DNA of 64,000 nucleotides from Candidatus Poribacteria bacterium. Lineage in GTDB: Bacteria; Poribacteria; WGA-4E; GCA-2687025. The notes under the pieces were generated by a model. The model was not told where the DNA came from. It ran no database searches and saw only the letters and a program-made list of their open reading frames with translations. The stretch covers positions 1 through 64,000 of the forward strand of contig JABGQA010000141.1 of the NCBI GenBank assembly GCA_018644665.1, read 5' to 3'. The position numbers and the translations under genes are program-made. This document shows, piece after piece, positions 36,130 through 44,425 of the stretch (its first letter is position 1; the number at the start of each line of letters is the position of its first letter).

Positions 36130-36159
36130 CGCGCGGGATCATAGGCAGCTGCCAGGAAC

Positions 36160-36255
36160 ACCCGCCGTGGACGCGTGGGGTCTTCCGCTTGCAGGCGAAG
36201 ATTGAGATGGAGCCCGTGTGTCACGGCGCCCTGTGGCTGCGCCGCCCGCAGGCCT
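36160..36255 (+). repeat. Interspersed intergenic repeat, short copy between convergent genes
   Basis: CCGCCGTGGACGCGTGGGGTCTTCC at its left matches the left half of the 1.9-kb copy, and the GAAGATTGAGATGGAGCC and CCTGTGGC parts match the 50.2-kb and 61.2-kb copies. The cttcc...ggcgaag inverted repeat is weaker here. It sits between the HAD gene and a minus-strand gene. Confidence 0.5.
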
Positions 36256-36315
36256 ACCGACGGCTTGCGACCGCAGCCGCGACGCCAAGTGTGGCGCTGC
36301 ACGGCGTGGCCAGGC

Positions 36316-37599
36316 TCAGTCGGCAACGACTCCGCGTAGCAAGGAGACTGACTCCTCGCCGTGCGCCTTCAGCGCCCGGGCCAATGCTGCGGCGTGCGCG
36401 CGTCGTTCTGGCGTGTCGAGGATGACGATCCGCCCCCAGGGGTGGCGCATGACGCGGCAACCCTCCCATTGAGCGAAGATCTCGTCGCCGAGTTCGTCGG
36501 GGATGCCGAACACGAGGTTGGGCGCGTCGTCCATGCGCCTGCGCGCCTCCATCGCGGTCTTCGCTGCGTCCTCGGTCAGGGCGTGTCCCCAGAACATCCG
36601 ATAGAACGCATCGCCGTCCTTTGCCGCCTCCTCGAAGCGCGCCGCCACCGTCTCCAGCGTCTCGCCGTCCTCGGCGGAGAACGCCGGCGCCACCTCGCGC
36701 AGGAACTGGGCTGCGTCCCGATGGCGGTACTTCCGGACGACGAACTGTTCGTCCAGGCGCCATATCATGCCGCCGGTGATCTCCTCGGCGTTTAGCACGT
36801 CACGTTCGACCGCGTCGTACGCCGCGGCCCCTAGCGGCTGCTGCATCTCGTGTAGCGGCAGGTTGGACGCCCATCTCGCCCAGTCTCCCTCTTCCCAGTA
36901 GTCACCGAACGGGAAGGCCGGCTGCTCCCACAGGTCGATCGCCCGACGCAGCGCATCCCGCGCGACGTGCCTGCGGTCGATGCCGGGAACGTCCGCAAGC
37001 CGAGACACGACCCCGATTGGATTCCTCGCCCAGAACGTCTCGCCGGGCACGGCCCCCGACCATCCGTCCGGGATGACGATCTCCTCGTACTCGGTCCCTC
37101 CGAATAGCCGATCGACGCCCTGCACGAGGAGTACGCCCTTGTCGAGGTCGTAGCCGGCGATGATGTGGAAGAAGTGCGTTCGACTGTCGAGCGAGTGCGT
37201 GATCAACGGATGTCCCGCGTCGATCTCGCGTTTCACCAGCGCCTTCACTTCATCCACTGACAGATCCGTGACCCACTCGACCGAGTAGCCCAGGGGGGCG
37301 GCCGCCGCGGCGAACACGTCCAGAGGCCAGTGATCGCGCTGCTGCTCGTCGACCGCGGCGTCGAGGTACGTGAACACGAAGGCGTCGCCGGAGATGCCCG
37401 CCAGGAACGCCTCGGACACGTCGCATCCGAGAGGCTGCAGGGCGGCGTGGAGGTACGCGAGCGTCTTGCCCGCCCACGCCTCCGACGAGGCCACGACCGG
37501 AATGCCGTCGATCTGGTTCCGCAGGCGGGGAGCCGGCCGAGCGTGAAGGTGGGTGACCAGGCACAACAGCCCGACCCAGCCCGCGTGCGCGCGCAACAT
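36316..37599 (-). CDS. Uncharacterised BtrH_N/C39-like (papain-fold) protein
   Basis: 427 residues from ATG 37599, with GGAGAG 5 bases upstream. The first 230 residues resemble the BtrH N-terminal or C39-like family in pattern: a helical start, CDVSEAFLAGISGDAFVFTY, DVFAAAAAPLGYSVEWVTD, and DAGHPLITHSLDSRTHFFHIIAGYD. This is remembered similarity, not proven. I do not see the catalytic Cys at the expected N-terminal helix, so it may be a non-enzymatic relative. The C-terminal half is helical (EEAAKDGDAFYRMFWGHAL) and unassigned. No membrane segment beyond a weak hydrophobic N-terminus. Convergent with the HAD gene. Confidence 0.6.
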   Translation of the reverse strand: MLRAHAGWVGLLCLVTHLHARPAPRLRNQIDGIPVVASSEAWAGKTLAYLHAALQPLGCDVSEAFLAGISGDAFVFTYLDAAVDEQQRDHWPLDVFAAAAAPLGYSVEWVTDLSVDEVKALVKREIDAGHPLITHSLDSRTHFFHIIAGYDLDKGVLLVQGVDRLFGGTEYEEIVIPDGWSGAVPGETFWARNPIGVVSRLADVPGIDRRHVARDALRRAIDLWEQPAFPFGDYWEEGDWARWASNLPLHEMQQPLGAAAYDAVERDVLNAEEITGGMIWRLDEQFVVRKYRHRDAAQFLREVAPAFSAEDGETLETVAARFEEAAKDGDAFYRMFWGHALTEDAAKTAMEARRRMDDAPNLVFGIPDELGDEIFAQWEGCRVMRHPWGRIVILDTPERRAHAAALARALKAHGEESVSLLRGVVAD

Positions 37600-38038
37600 A
37601 GCACTCTCCGATGCATGGTTCAGGCACGGGTGGTAGGGGCGCACCCGCGTCTTCTCGTTGCCGTGGGGTACGGAACCAGTAGTGCGAATGTGAGCCGCGA
37701 CGGTTGGCGCGTCAAGGCCCGGCTCCCCCGCGGCGAGGACGCCACCCGGCCGCGTGAACGACGGTCCGACGCACTACGCGCCCACTCCCGCGGGGCCGGT
37801 CGTGGCCTTCCCACGACCTGGGGTGGGTCGTATCATCCGAGGCATACTGCGCCAGGCGGCGTAGGACACCGTCCTCCCCCTGGGGACACGACGAAGGCAC
37901 GCGCATGCGCGAGACAGAGCGCGCGGACAGGCTGCACGGTCGCAATGTCGGGCCTTCCTGGCGCCGTCGCCAAGGGGCGCCAGCGCGAGCTTTTCCGTCC
38001 CGCTGCGCGCGACAGACGTCTTCCGCGCGCGCGAGCCG
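37600..38038. other. 439-base divergent intergenic region
   Basis: Between a minus-strand gene and DUF362. It contains the minus-strand promoter at 37687-37715 and a hairpin CTGGCGCC/GGCGCCAG (37958-37983) followed eight bases later by TTTT, which could act as an attenuator for the downstream plus-strand gene. I see no convincing coding sequence. Confidence 0.45.
37687..37715 (-). promoter_or_regulatory. Promoter of the BtrH-like gene
   Basis: Minus strand TTGACG (37715-37710), 17-base spacer, CACATT (37692-37687), about 85 bases before the ATG. Confidence 0.4.
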
Positions 38039-38986
38039 ATGACTACCGTGTCCATCGCCCGGTGCGCGTCCTACGACCAGGAGGCCGTGCGCGGGGCGTG
38101 GGACGCGCTCCTCGAGCCCCTTGGCGGGCTAGCGTCATACGTCAAGCGCGGTGACACCGTCCTCCTCAAGCCGAATCTCGTGACGCACGCCGACGTCGAG
38201 TCGGCCACGACCACGCACCCCGCGGTCGTGGCGGAAGCGCTCTCCAGGGTGCGCGATCTCGGGGCTCGGCCGGTGGTCGGCGACAGTCCCGCGTTCGGCT
38301 CCGCAGAGGCCGTCGCGGAGGCCGCGGGCATCGGAGCCGTCGCGCGGCGCTTCGACGCGCCGATCGTGGATTTCCGCCACAGAGTCGTGACGACGTCGGC
38401 TACCGGCGCGTCCGTGAAACGGTTCCGCATGTCGGCCGACGTGCTGGAGGCCGACGCGATGATCAACCTGCCGAAGCTGAAGGCGCATCGACAGATGCTG
38501 CTGACGGCGGGGGTGAAGAACCTGTACGGGTGCGTGCCGGGAAAGAAGAAGGCCGTCTACCATCTCACGCACGGGGACCACCGGCCGCTGTTCGCGCGCA
38601 TGATCCTGGAATACGTACGGGAGATACGACCCACGCTCACGGTCGTCGACGGCATCATCGCGATGGCGCGGACCGGGCCCCGCTTCGGCGATCCGTATCC
38701 GCTAGGCCTGCTCGTCGCGAGCGTCGATCCAGTCGCAGTGGATCGCGTGTTGTGCGACGTCCTCGCGATCCCGCCCAACGACCTACCGTTCATCCCGGCC
38801 GCGCGGGAGTTGGGCGTTGGCGAAACGCGCATGGAGAGCATCCGCGTCGAGGGCGTGCCCGTCGACGAAGCGCGTGTCGACGACTTCGCACTGCCGACTC
38901 TGATCCCCGTGACGTTCTCGCCGCTCCGGCTCGTGCGGAGCGCCGTGAAGGACCTGTGGTCAAGGAAGACTGCGGCATCGCTGTGA
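38039..38986 (+). CDS. DUF362 domain protein
   Basis: 315 residues. GDTVLLKPNLVTHADVESATTTHP, ADAMINLPKLKAHRQMLLTAGVKNLYG and DPVAVDRVLCDVLAIPPNDLPFI are the DUF362 hallmarks. Family members occur with ferredoxin-like domains or alone, often in catabolic and cofactor loci; a biochemical role is not established. This copy lacks the Cys-rich ferredoxin segment. It overlaps or nearly overlaps the following PhzF gene, depending on which start the latter uses. Confidence 0.85.
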   Translation: MTTVSIARCASYDQEAVRGAWDALLEPLGGLASYVKRGDTVLLKPNLVTHADVESATTTHPAVVAEALSRVRDLGARPVVGDSPAFGSAEAVAEAAGIGAVARRFDAPIVDFRHRVVTTSATGASVKRFRMSADVLEADAMINLPKLKAHRQMLLTAGVKNLYGCVPGKKKAVYHLTHGDHRPLFARMILEYVREIRPTLTVVDGIIAMARTGPRFGDPYPLGLLVASVDPVAVDRVLCDVLAIPPNDLPFIPAARELGVGETRMESIRVEGVPVDEARVDDFALPTLIPVTFSPLRLVRSAVKDLWSRKTAASL

Positions 38987-38997
38987 AGCTGTCGCGC

Positions 38998-39813
38998 ATG
39001 TGGAAAGGGGCCGCGTTGTCCACGCCGCTGTACCAGATCGACGCATTCACGTCAGAGCCGTTCGCTGGGAACCCGGCCGCGGTCTGTCTCCTGCCGGCCG
39101 GCGCCGATCCCGACGCGACGTGGATGCAGGCGGTAGCACGTGAGATGAACCTGTCCGAGACCGCGTTCGTCGCCCCACGGGACGACGGCTTCTCCCTGCG
39201 CTGGTTCACGCCGATGACGGAGGTGGACCTCTGCGGCCACGCGACGCTAGCGGCTGCCCACGCCCTGTGGGAACACGGCGCCCTGCGTCGAGCCGACGAG
39301 GCCAAGTTCCACACAGCCAGCGGTCTGCTGACAGCGTCCTCCGTGGACGGCTGGATACAGTTGGACTTCCCCGCCCTCGACTCTGAACCGGCCGATGCCC
39401 CCACCGCCGTGCGGGACGCCCTCGGCATCGGCGACGCGCCCGCGGCTCGCGCGAAGTACGACTGGCTGCTGGAGGCGCCGTCGGAGCAGGCCGTACGAGC
39501 GGTGCGGCCCGACTTCACCAAGTTGCGCGAGACCGACGCCCGCGGCGTGATCGTCACGGCCCCGAGCGACGACGACCGCTACGATTTCGTGTCCCGATTC
39601 TTCGCGCCCGGAGCAGGCATCGACGAAGATCCCGTCACAGGTTCGGCCCACTGCGTGCTCGCGCCATACTGGGCGGGCAAGTTAGGCAAGAAGTCCATGA
39701 TAGGGTATCAAGCTTCCGAGCGCGGTGGCGTCGTGCGTGTGGCGCTTCGCGGAGACCGTGTTGCGCTGGAAGGACAGGCCATCACAGTGTTTGTCGGCGA
39801 TCTTAGGATATGA
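38998..39813 (+). CDS. PhzF family isomerase/epimerase
   Basis: About 271 residues. LYQIDAFTSEPFAGNPAAVCLLP is the PhzF opening, NLSETAFVAP holds the catalytic Glu (E of SETAF), LRWFTPMTEVDLCGHATLAAAHAL and GIDEDPVTGSAHCVLAPYWAGKLGK complete the signature. Phenazine biosynthesis is not implied; most homologues have unknown substrates. Starts to consider: GTG 38983 (overlapping the DUF362 stop), ATG 38998 and TTG 39016, the last having GGAAAGGGG five bases upstream. Confidence 0.88.
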   Translation: MWKGAALSTPLYQIDAFTSEPFAGNPAAVCLLPAGADPDATWMQAVAREMNLSETAFVAPRDDGFSLRWFTPMTEVDLCGHATLAAAHALWEHGALRRADEAKFHTASGLLTASSVDGWIQLDFPALDSEPADAPTAVRDALGIGDAPAARAKYDWLLEAPSEQAVRAVRPDFTKLRETDARGVIVTAPSDDDRYDFVSRFFAPGAGIDEDPVTGSAHCVLAPYWAGKLGKKSMIGYQASERGGVVRVALRGDRVALEGQAITVFVGDLRI

Positions 39814-39821
39814 GTAGGCAT

Positions 39822-39932
39822 GAAAAATGGCTACCGGGGGATGGTAGCCAATAGGATAAGGAGGTTTAGACTTATGTTCTCTTGCTTCAAGGAGGTAAGC
39901 AAGAAGAGAAAGTATTCACCCCCAGTAATTGC
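39822..39932 (-). ncRNA. Candidate small RNA with anti-Shine-Dalgarno loops and intrinsic terminator
   Basis: Minus strand, read 39932 to 39822. A stem of TTCTC/TTGCTT pairing (39877-39887 with 39897-39910, 3-base bulge) closes a 9-base loop ACCTCCTTG (39888-39896), equal to the 16S anti-Shine-Dalgarno. A second ACCTCCTT lies unpaired at 39858-39865. Then TGGCTACC/GGTAGCCA (39828-39850, 7-base loop) is followed by TTTTTC, an intrinsic terminator for this strand. A promoter-like TTTACG (39967-39962)-17-TAACAG (39944-39939) would start transcription near 39932. No minus-strand protein gene lies upstream that would need this terminator. Could instead be chance pairing over the plus-strand small ORF. 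Confidence 0.4.
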
Positions 39933-39966
39933 CCCGGTCTGTTACGCGGGCATTGGCAGGGCGTAA
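39874..39966 (+). CDS. Possible 30-residue small protein with perfect Shine-Dalgarno
   Basis: ATG 39874 follows AAGGAGG at 9 bases, the strongest ribosome binding site in this part of the window. The product starts MFSCFKEVSKKRKYSPP and ends VCYAGIGRA. The KKRKYSPPVI stretch recalls the Y-x-x-P-x-(I/L) leader motif of some ribosomally made peptides recognised by PqqD-like domains, but no modification enzyme is nearby. Codons are AT-richer than in neighbours. It lies over the antisense small-RNA candidate; either or both may be real. Confidence 0.4.
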   Translation: MFSCFKEVSKKRKYSPPVIAPVCYAGIGRA

Positions 39967-40057
39967 ACATTCTGTTAAATCGGGTGGGGAGACCTGATTC
40001 CTTAGTATCGACGATTCCCCGATTCTGCTGGCGTAAGCGTCGCGTCGGCGCGGATCG

Positions 40058-40087
40058 TTGCTACCCGGGGTTGCGCTTCCGTAGAAT
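40058..40087 (+). promoter_or_regulatory. Promoter of the lipoprotein/OMP operon
   Basis: TTGCTA at 40058-40063, 18-base spacer, TAGAAT at 40082-40087; predicted start near 40094, 37 bases before the TTG start of the first lipoprotein. Confidence 0.5.
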
Positions 40088-40130
40088 GGTCCCAAGACCG
40101 AACGCGGTCGCACCGTTGGGAGATGCGTCG

Positions 40131-40598
40131 TTGACTACGCGCCACACTGCGGCACGACCGGCCGGTGCCGCACTGCTGATGGTCCTGACGCTGGCCGTCG
40201 GGTGCGCGGGCGGGGGTCGGATCGACGCGTACAACGACTTCGCCGTGGCCGCCGCGCGCAATCGACTGTGGGGAGAAGCGGCTGTCCGCTGGGAACAGGC
40301 CCTAGACTTGGATTCCGGCGACGAGCGCATCTGGAACAACCTCGGCGTCGCCTACGAGGCCGAGGAACGCTTCGAGGACGCGATCCACGCGTACACCCAG
40401 GCCACCGATCTCGACCCCGAGAACTCCCACTTCATCCGCAACCTTCGCCGGTGCGAACGCAACCGCGACCGTACCGCCTCGATGGGCGACACACCGGACC
40501 TCCCGGATGAGGATGAGTTGGACGACGGCTCCGACCTGGAAGACGCCGACTTGGACGACGATCTCGACTACCCCCGCGGCTCGCGCGATGACTTGTAG
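40131..40598 (+). CDS. TPR-containing lipoprotein with acidic tail
   Basis: 155 residues from TTG 40131, preceded by GGGAGA at 6 bases. Longer frames that start near 39882 would cross the promoter and the small-RNA locus, so they are rejected. Signal peptide RHTAARPAGAALLMVLTLAVGC with the lipobox Cys at AVGC. Then TPR helices (ARNRLWGEAAVRWEQALDLD; RIWNNLGVAYEAEERFEDAI) and a strongly acidic C-terminus (DEDELDDGSDLEDADLDDD). Probably an envelope scaffold working with the next two genes. Confidence 0.75.
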   Translation: MTTRHTAARPAGAALLMVLTLAVGCAGGGRIDAYNDFAVAAARNRLWGEAAVRWEQALDLDSGDERIWNNLGVAYEAEERFEDAIHAYTQATDLDPENSHFIRNLRRCERNRDRTASMGDTPDLPDEDELDDGSDLEDADLDDDLDYPRGSRDDL

Positions 40599-40659
40599 GA
40601 TGCGCCCTAGCGTCGCCATGTCGCGTATGCGCGCCTTCCCGACCCTACGAAGAGGCCCG

Positions 40660-40722
40660 GAGGCCTGCCCCAAGCGAATGCCTTCCCCTAGCAGGGGAAG
40701 GTTGGGATGGGGTCCAGGCGCC
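40660..40722 (+). repeat. Interspersed intergenic repeat, short copy with perfect hairpin
   Basis: CCTTCCCCT pairs with AGGGGAAGG around the 3-base loop AGC (40681-40701), followed by GTTGGGATGGGGTCCAGGCG, identical to the 50.27-50.29-kb copy. It overlaps the first codons of the next gene if ATG 40678 is used. Confidence 0.6.
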
Positions 40723-41463
40723 AGCGCGGCCGCGCCCCCCCACAGCCCCTCGTGTCGCCGGGTCAGCAGCGTGGCTATCATCTTCGCCCTGGGCGTCGCC
40801 CTGGCGATCCTGCCCGGGTGTCAGCGCATTGTGGCGGTGCCCATCCGCGTCAAGGTCGCGTCGAGCCTCGACCTCGGCGAGCACACCACGTTCGCGGTCA
40901 TCCCCTTCGTCGACCGCGACTCGAAGCTGCCACCGGAACGCCTCTACGAGCTGACGCAAATGCTCCACCGCGGGCTGAACCAGATGCGGGGTGTGACCGT
41001 CGTCTCGCAGAGCGCGGTCTACGACCTCATGGAGACCGAGGACCTGTCCGTGGATGGGTTCGAGGACGTCGACAATGTGATGGCGTGGGGCGAGATGCTC
41101 GGAGCCACGGCCGTCGTCACTGGAGTCGTGCGGTACTATACCGTGCTGGAGTCGCGACAGCGCCCTGTCGAGCGCTACAGCTACCAGTTGCAGCGGTACG
41201 TCTCGGACGTCACCACGGAGTTGGCGCGCGCGCACTACATGCGGTTGCACCTGCGTATCCACGACGCGCGCGACGGCACGATACTGGTGGAGCGCACCCT
41301 CCGAAGGAACTACCACGAGCCGCAGAGCGTGTTCTCGATGATGGTGAGTGAAATCGCGGGATCGTCCGACATCGTAGTCCGGCTCGCGCAGTCGCGCATT
41401 CGTCGGTTCGTCCGCGGGATCGCCCCTCACTACGAGTTGGAAGAGAGGTACCTCGCAAGATGA
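40678..41463 (+). CDS. CsgG/TolB-N-like outer-membrane lipoprotein
   Basis: About 261 residues; the start is uncertain. ATG 40678 lies inside a repeat copy, and GTG 40771 gives a shorter leader without basic residues. Both keep the signal peptide core VAIIFALGVALAILPGC with a lipobox Cys. The mature part (FAVIPFVDRDSKLPPERLYEL; GVTVVSQSAVYDLMETEDL; ATAVVTGVVRYYTVLES) has the alternating pattern of the CsgG/LpoB/TolB N-terminal fold, remembered similarity only. Its end overlaps the next gene by four bases (ATGA). Confidence 0.65.
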   Translation: MPSPSRGRLGWGPGASAAAPPHSPSCRRVSSVAIIFALGVALAILPGCQRIVAVPIRVKVASSLDLGEHTTFAVIPFVDRDSKLPPERLYELTQMLHRGLNQMRGVTVVSQSAVYDLMETEDLSVDGFEDVDNVMAWGEMLGATAVVTGVVRYYTVLESRQRPVERYSYQLQRYVSDVTTELARAHYMRLHLRIHDARDGTILVERTLRRNYHEPQSVFSMMVSEIAGSSDIVVRLAQSRIRRFVRGIAPHYELEERYLAR

Positions 41464-44282
41464 CGCGGACCACGAAGCGCATGGCGGCAGCGTGGGCCCT
41501 CGGTGTCTGCGTTTCGCTTCTGACGCTCCCAGCCAGTGCGCGCGTGGAGGACGAACTGTTCGGCCAGAACCGGCCACACGCGGCGCCGTCGACGTGGCGG
41601 TCCATCGAGACGACCCGTTTCCGCATCCTCTTTCCGCAAACCGCCGAGACCCTGGCGGCGGAGACGCTTCGGCTCGCCGAGGAGGCGGCCGACGACATCG
41701 GCGCCCGCGTTGGCGTGGCGTTGACCAAACGAGCCACCTGGGTCGTGTTCCCTTCCCGAGACGCGATGGCGAAGTCGAACGTGCCACGAGACGACCTCGA
41801 GGAAGGGCTGCGAGCGTGGACCCCGCTCGTCCGGCGCAGGCATGTGATCATCTTCAACGGCTCGCGCACGGAGCTGGCGCGTGATGTCTCGCATGGCGTG
41901 ACACACGCGCTTCAGACGCAGGTCCTCTTCCCGTCGGGCGGATGGTCGGTCGTGGGCTTGGGGCCGCTCTTCCATGCGCCCGACTGGTTTCTCGAGGGCA
42001 TGGCGCTGTACTTCTCCGGCGCGCCTGGAGCTGAGCAGGAGATCGACCTACGTGGCGCGAGCCTCGCCAACCGACTCCTCTCGCTGGAAGAACTCGCGGA
42101 CTTCAACGACGTGCCGGACCTCGGGCTGGCGTACATGGAAGCCCATTCGATCGCGGGCTACATCGCGGAGGAGTTCGGCGAGGAGTCGCTCGGCAAGCTG
42201 CTGGCAGCTGTCGCCGCGCAGCCGCGCAATGACATCGATGCGACGCTCTCGGAAGTCGTCGGCATCGATCTCCGCACCCTCAACCGCAGGTGGCAGCGAT
42301 ACGCGAAGAAGCGCTACTGGCCGCTGATCCGCGAGAAGGAAAGCCCCGAGGGAGTGGCGCGCGAGTTGCGCATCCCCGTCCAGGGCCACGCCGCAGACGC
42401 CGCATGGGCCGCCAGCGGCGAGGTGTTGGCCACTCTCGTTCGCACGTACGACCGTGACGAGGTATGGCTCGTCTCCGCCCGGAACGGCGCCCTCCTGTCG
42501 CGGGCGACGCGACGTGTGAGGGGTCGGTACGACTCGATCGTCGCGCGCGGCCGGGCCGTGGCGTGGGCCTGGGAGTCGGACCTGCTCGCGTTTGTGGGGC
42601 GGCGGGGCGTGGGGCTGCGTCTGCTGATGGTGGACGTCATCACGGGAGACCTCGCGCACGACGTGGATCTCCCGTTCCACGACGCGTTCTCGGTGACGGT
42701 ATCCGCGGATGGCGATACGGTGGCTCTCGTCGGTGTCACCGACGGTCAGGCCGATCTGTACGCCTACGCGCCCGCATCCGAGGAGTGGCGACGGGTCACG
42801 AACGACCCGCACCTCGACGCCGATCCCATGCTGGACCCGACCGGCAGCCGCATCCTGTACGTGTCAGAGCGCGGAGGGCAGACGCGGCTGATCCGAACGT
42901 CGGTTGGCGGCAGTGACGCCGAGGAGGTCCTCCTCGACGGCGCCGGTGGCATACACGACCCACAATGGGCGGACGACAGCGACGGCGTCATCTTCACTGC
43001 CGACTGGACCGGTTCCCGCGACGTCTACCTATACCCGACGCCCGACGGCCGGGCCCGAAGGCTCACGAACCTGATATCGGGCGCGGGCACGCCGGCCCTC
43101 GCGCCGGACGGCGAGTCCATGTCCTTCTCCGCGAGCCAGGGCGGGCGGCAGACCGTGTTCGTCCTGCCGATGAGCGGCGCCGAGCGTGAGCCGACGGACC
43201 TGCCCGGGCAGGTGCTCGCCGTCGAGCCGGACGCCCCACGCGCGGAGCGCGCCGACGCGCGCGATGTCGGCCGCGGCCTGATCCTGGACGATGTGCGGTT
43301 CGCGTTCCACACGCCCGCGGACGGTGTCCCGCGCGCGGCGATTGAGGCCACGGCGACATCCTGGACCGGCAACGCCAGGATGCGTCTCAGCGTCTCCCCT
43401 ACGCCCAGCGATGTGCCAGGCGCGCGCCTCAGCGCCGAATGGCTGCGCGGACGTGCCGACTTCTCCTTGGACGCGATGAGTCGCGCCGTGTTCCACCGTG
43501 ACGCCCTGGGCGCCCGGGCCACCGAGCGGGAGGAAGACGTGCGGGCCGCCGCGGCCTACCCGCTCAGCGTGCGCCGCCGGCTCGTCCTCTCCGCTGCTGC
43601 TACGCGCGCGCCGTTGACTTACCGATACGCTGGCGTGGCGACCGAGTCCGCGTCCGACGACCCGACGATAGCCGGCGTGGTGGCGGTCGCCCTCGTGCAT
43701 GACACTGTCGCCGTATCCACGCGGCTGGGCCCGGTTACTGGATCCAGATACCGGATCGAGGTGTCCCGTGCACTCGGCGGAGACGACGTCGACTCCCTGT
43801 CCTTTACCGCCGACGCGCGCAAGTACGCCCGACTCGGATCCAGCACCGTGTTCGCCATGCGCCTGATGGGCTCGCGGAGCGATGGCGACACGCCCAAGCT
43901 CTTCTACCTGGGCGGACACACCTCTCTGCGCGCTAGCGAGTTCGAGGCGCTCTCCGGCGCGCGCGCGATGCTCGCGTCCGTAGAATTGCGGGTGCCCCTG
44001 CTGAACGAACTTAGACTCGCATGGCCGATTGAGGCGGGTATACGCGGCGTGCGAGGCGTGCTGTTCGCGGAGACGGGCATGGCGTGGAACGAGGGCGACA
44101 AACCCCGCATCGCGCGGCGCACGGACGATGGGCTGAGGCTCCAAGACCTGATCTACGAGTTCGGATTTGGCGCCCGCGCCCGCGTGCTGGGCCTCCGACT
44201 TCGGTGGGATATGGCCCGCGGTTACGACTTCGTGTACGCATCTGGATGGCGCTCCACGTTCCGCGTCGACAGCGACTTCTGA
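41460..44282 (+). CDS. Outer-membrane protein: gluzincin-like domain, beta-propeller and C-terminal beta-barrel
   Basis: 940 residues. Signal peptide MAAAWALGVCVSLLTLPASA. About 30-280 is a peptidase-MA-like domain with PDWFLEGMALYFSG (E179), but its zinc motif reads VSHGVTHAL (H145-G-V-T-H149), lacking the catalytic Glu of HExxH. About 300-600 is a TolB/PD40-like propeller (DPMLDPTGSRILYVSERGG; DPQWADDSDGVIFTADWTG). The last 300 residues look like an Omp85/surface-antigen barrel (ASVELRVPLLNELRL; GVRGVLFAETGMAW) ending in Phe, as barrel substrates of BamA do. Coupled to the lipoprotein gene by ATGA. Likely a surface complex; proteolysis is doubtful. Confidence 0.78.
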   Translation: MTRTTKRMAAAWALGVCVSLLTLPASARVEDELFGQNRPHAAPSTWRSIETTRFRILFPQTAETLAAETLRLAEEAADDIGARVGVALTKRATWVVFPSRDAMAKSNVPRDDLEEGLRAWTPLVRRRHVIIFNGSRTELARDVSHGVTHALQTQVLFPSGGWSVVGLGPLFHAPDWFLEGMALYFSGAPGAEQEIDLRGASLANRLLSLEELADFNDVPDLGLAYMEAHSIAGYIAEEFGEESLGKLLAAVAAQPRNDIDATLSEVVGIDLRTLNRRWQRYAKKRYWPLIREKESPEGVARELRIPVQGHAADAAWAASGEVLATLVRTYDRDEVWLVSARNGALLSRATRRVRGRYDSIVARGRAVAWAWESDLLAFVGRRGVGLRLLMVDVITGDLAHDVDLPFHDAFSVTVSADGDTVALVGVTDGQADLYAYAPASEEWRRVTNDPHLDADPMLDPTGSRILYVSERGGQTRLIRTSVGGSDAEEVLLDGAGGIHDPQWADDSDGVIFTADWTGSRDVYLYPTPDGRARRLTNLISGAGTPALAPDGESMSFSASQGGRQTVFVLPMSGAEREPTDLPGQVLAVEPDAPRAERADARDVGRGLILDDVRFAFHTPADGVPRAAIEATATSWTGNARMRLSVSPTPSDVPGARLSAEWLRGRADFSLDAMSRAVFHRDALGARATEREEDVRAAAAYPLSVRRRLVLSAAATRAPLTYRYAGVATESASDDPTIAGVVAVALVHDTVAVSTRLGPVTGSRYRIEVSRALGGDDVDSLSFTADARKYARLGSSTVFAMRLMGSRSDGDTPKLFYLGGHTSLRASEFEALSGARAMLASVELRVPLLNELRLAWPIEAGIRGVRGVLFAETGMAWNEGDKPRIARRTDDGLRLQDLIYEFGFGARARVLGLRLRWDMARGYDFVYASGWRSTFRVDSDF

Positions 44283-44313
44283 ATCGCCCCACGGGTCGCG
44301 CGCTTCCCCCGCA

Positions 44314-44342
44314 TTGACAAGCCGGTTCCCGGCGACCATACT
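44314..44342 (+). promoter_or_regulatory. Sigma70-type promoter of the UPF0182 gene
   Basis: TTGACA at 44314-44319, 17-base spacer, CATACT at 44337-44342. Confidence 0.6.
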
Positions 44343-44425
44343 CGCATCACGCCACAATCTCGGCGGCCGACTGCGACACGCGCGCCGCCGACCACAGCCG
44401 AGTGTCTTGGGGAGACGCAGCACTC

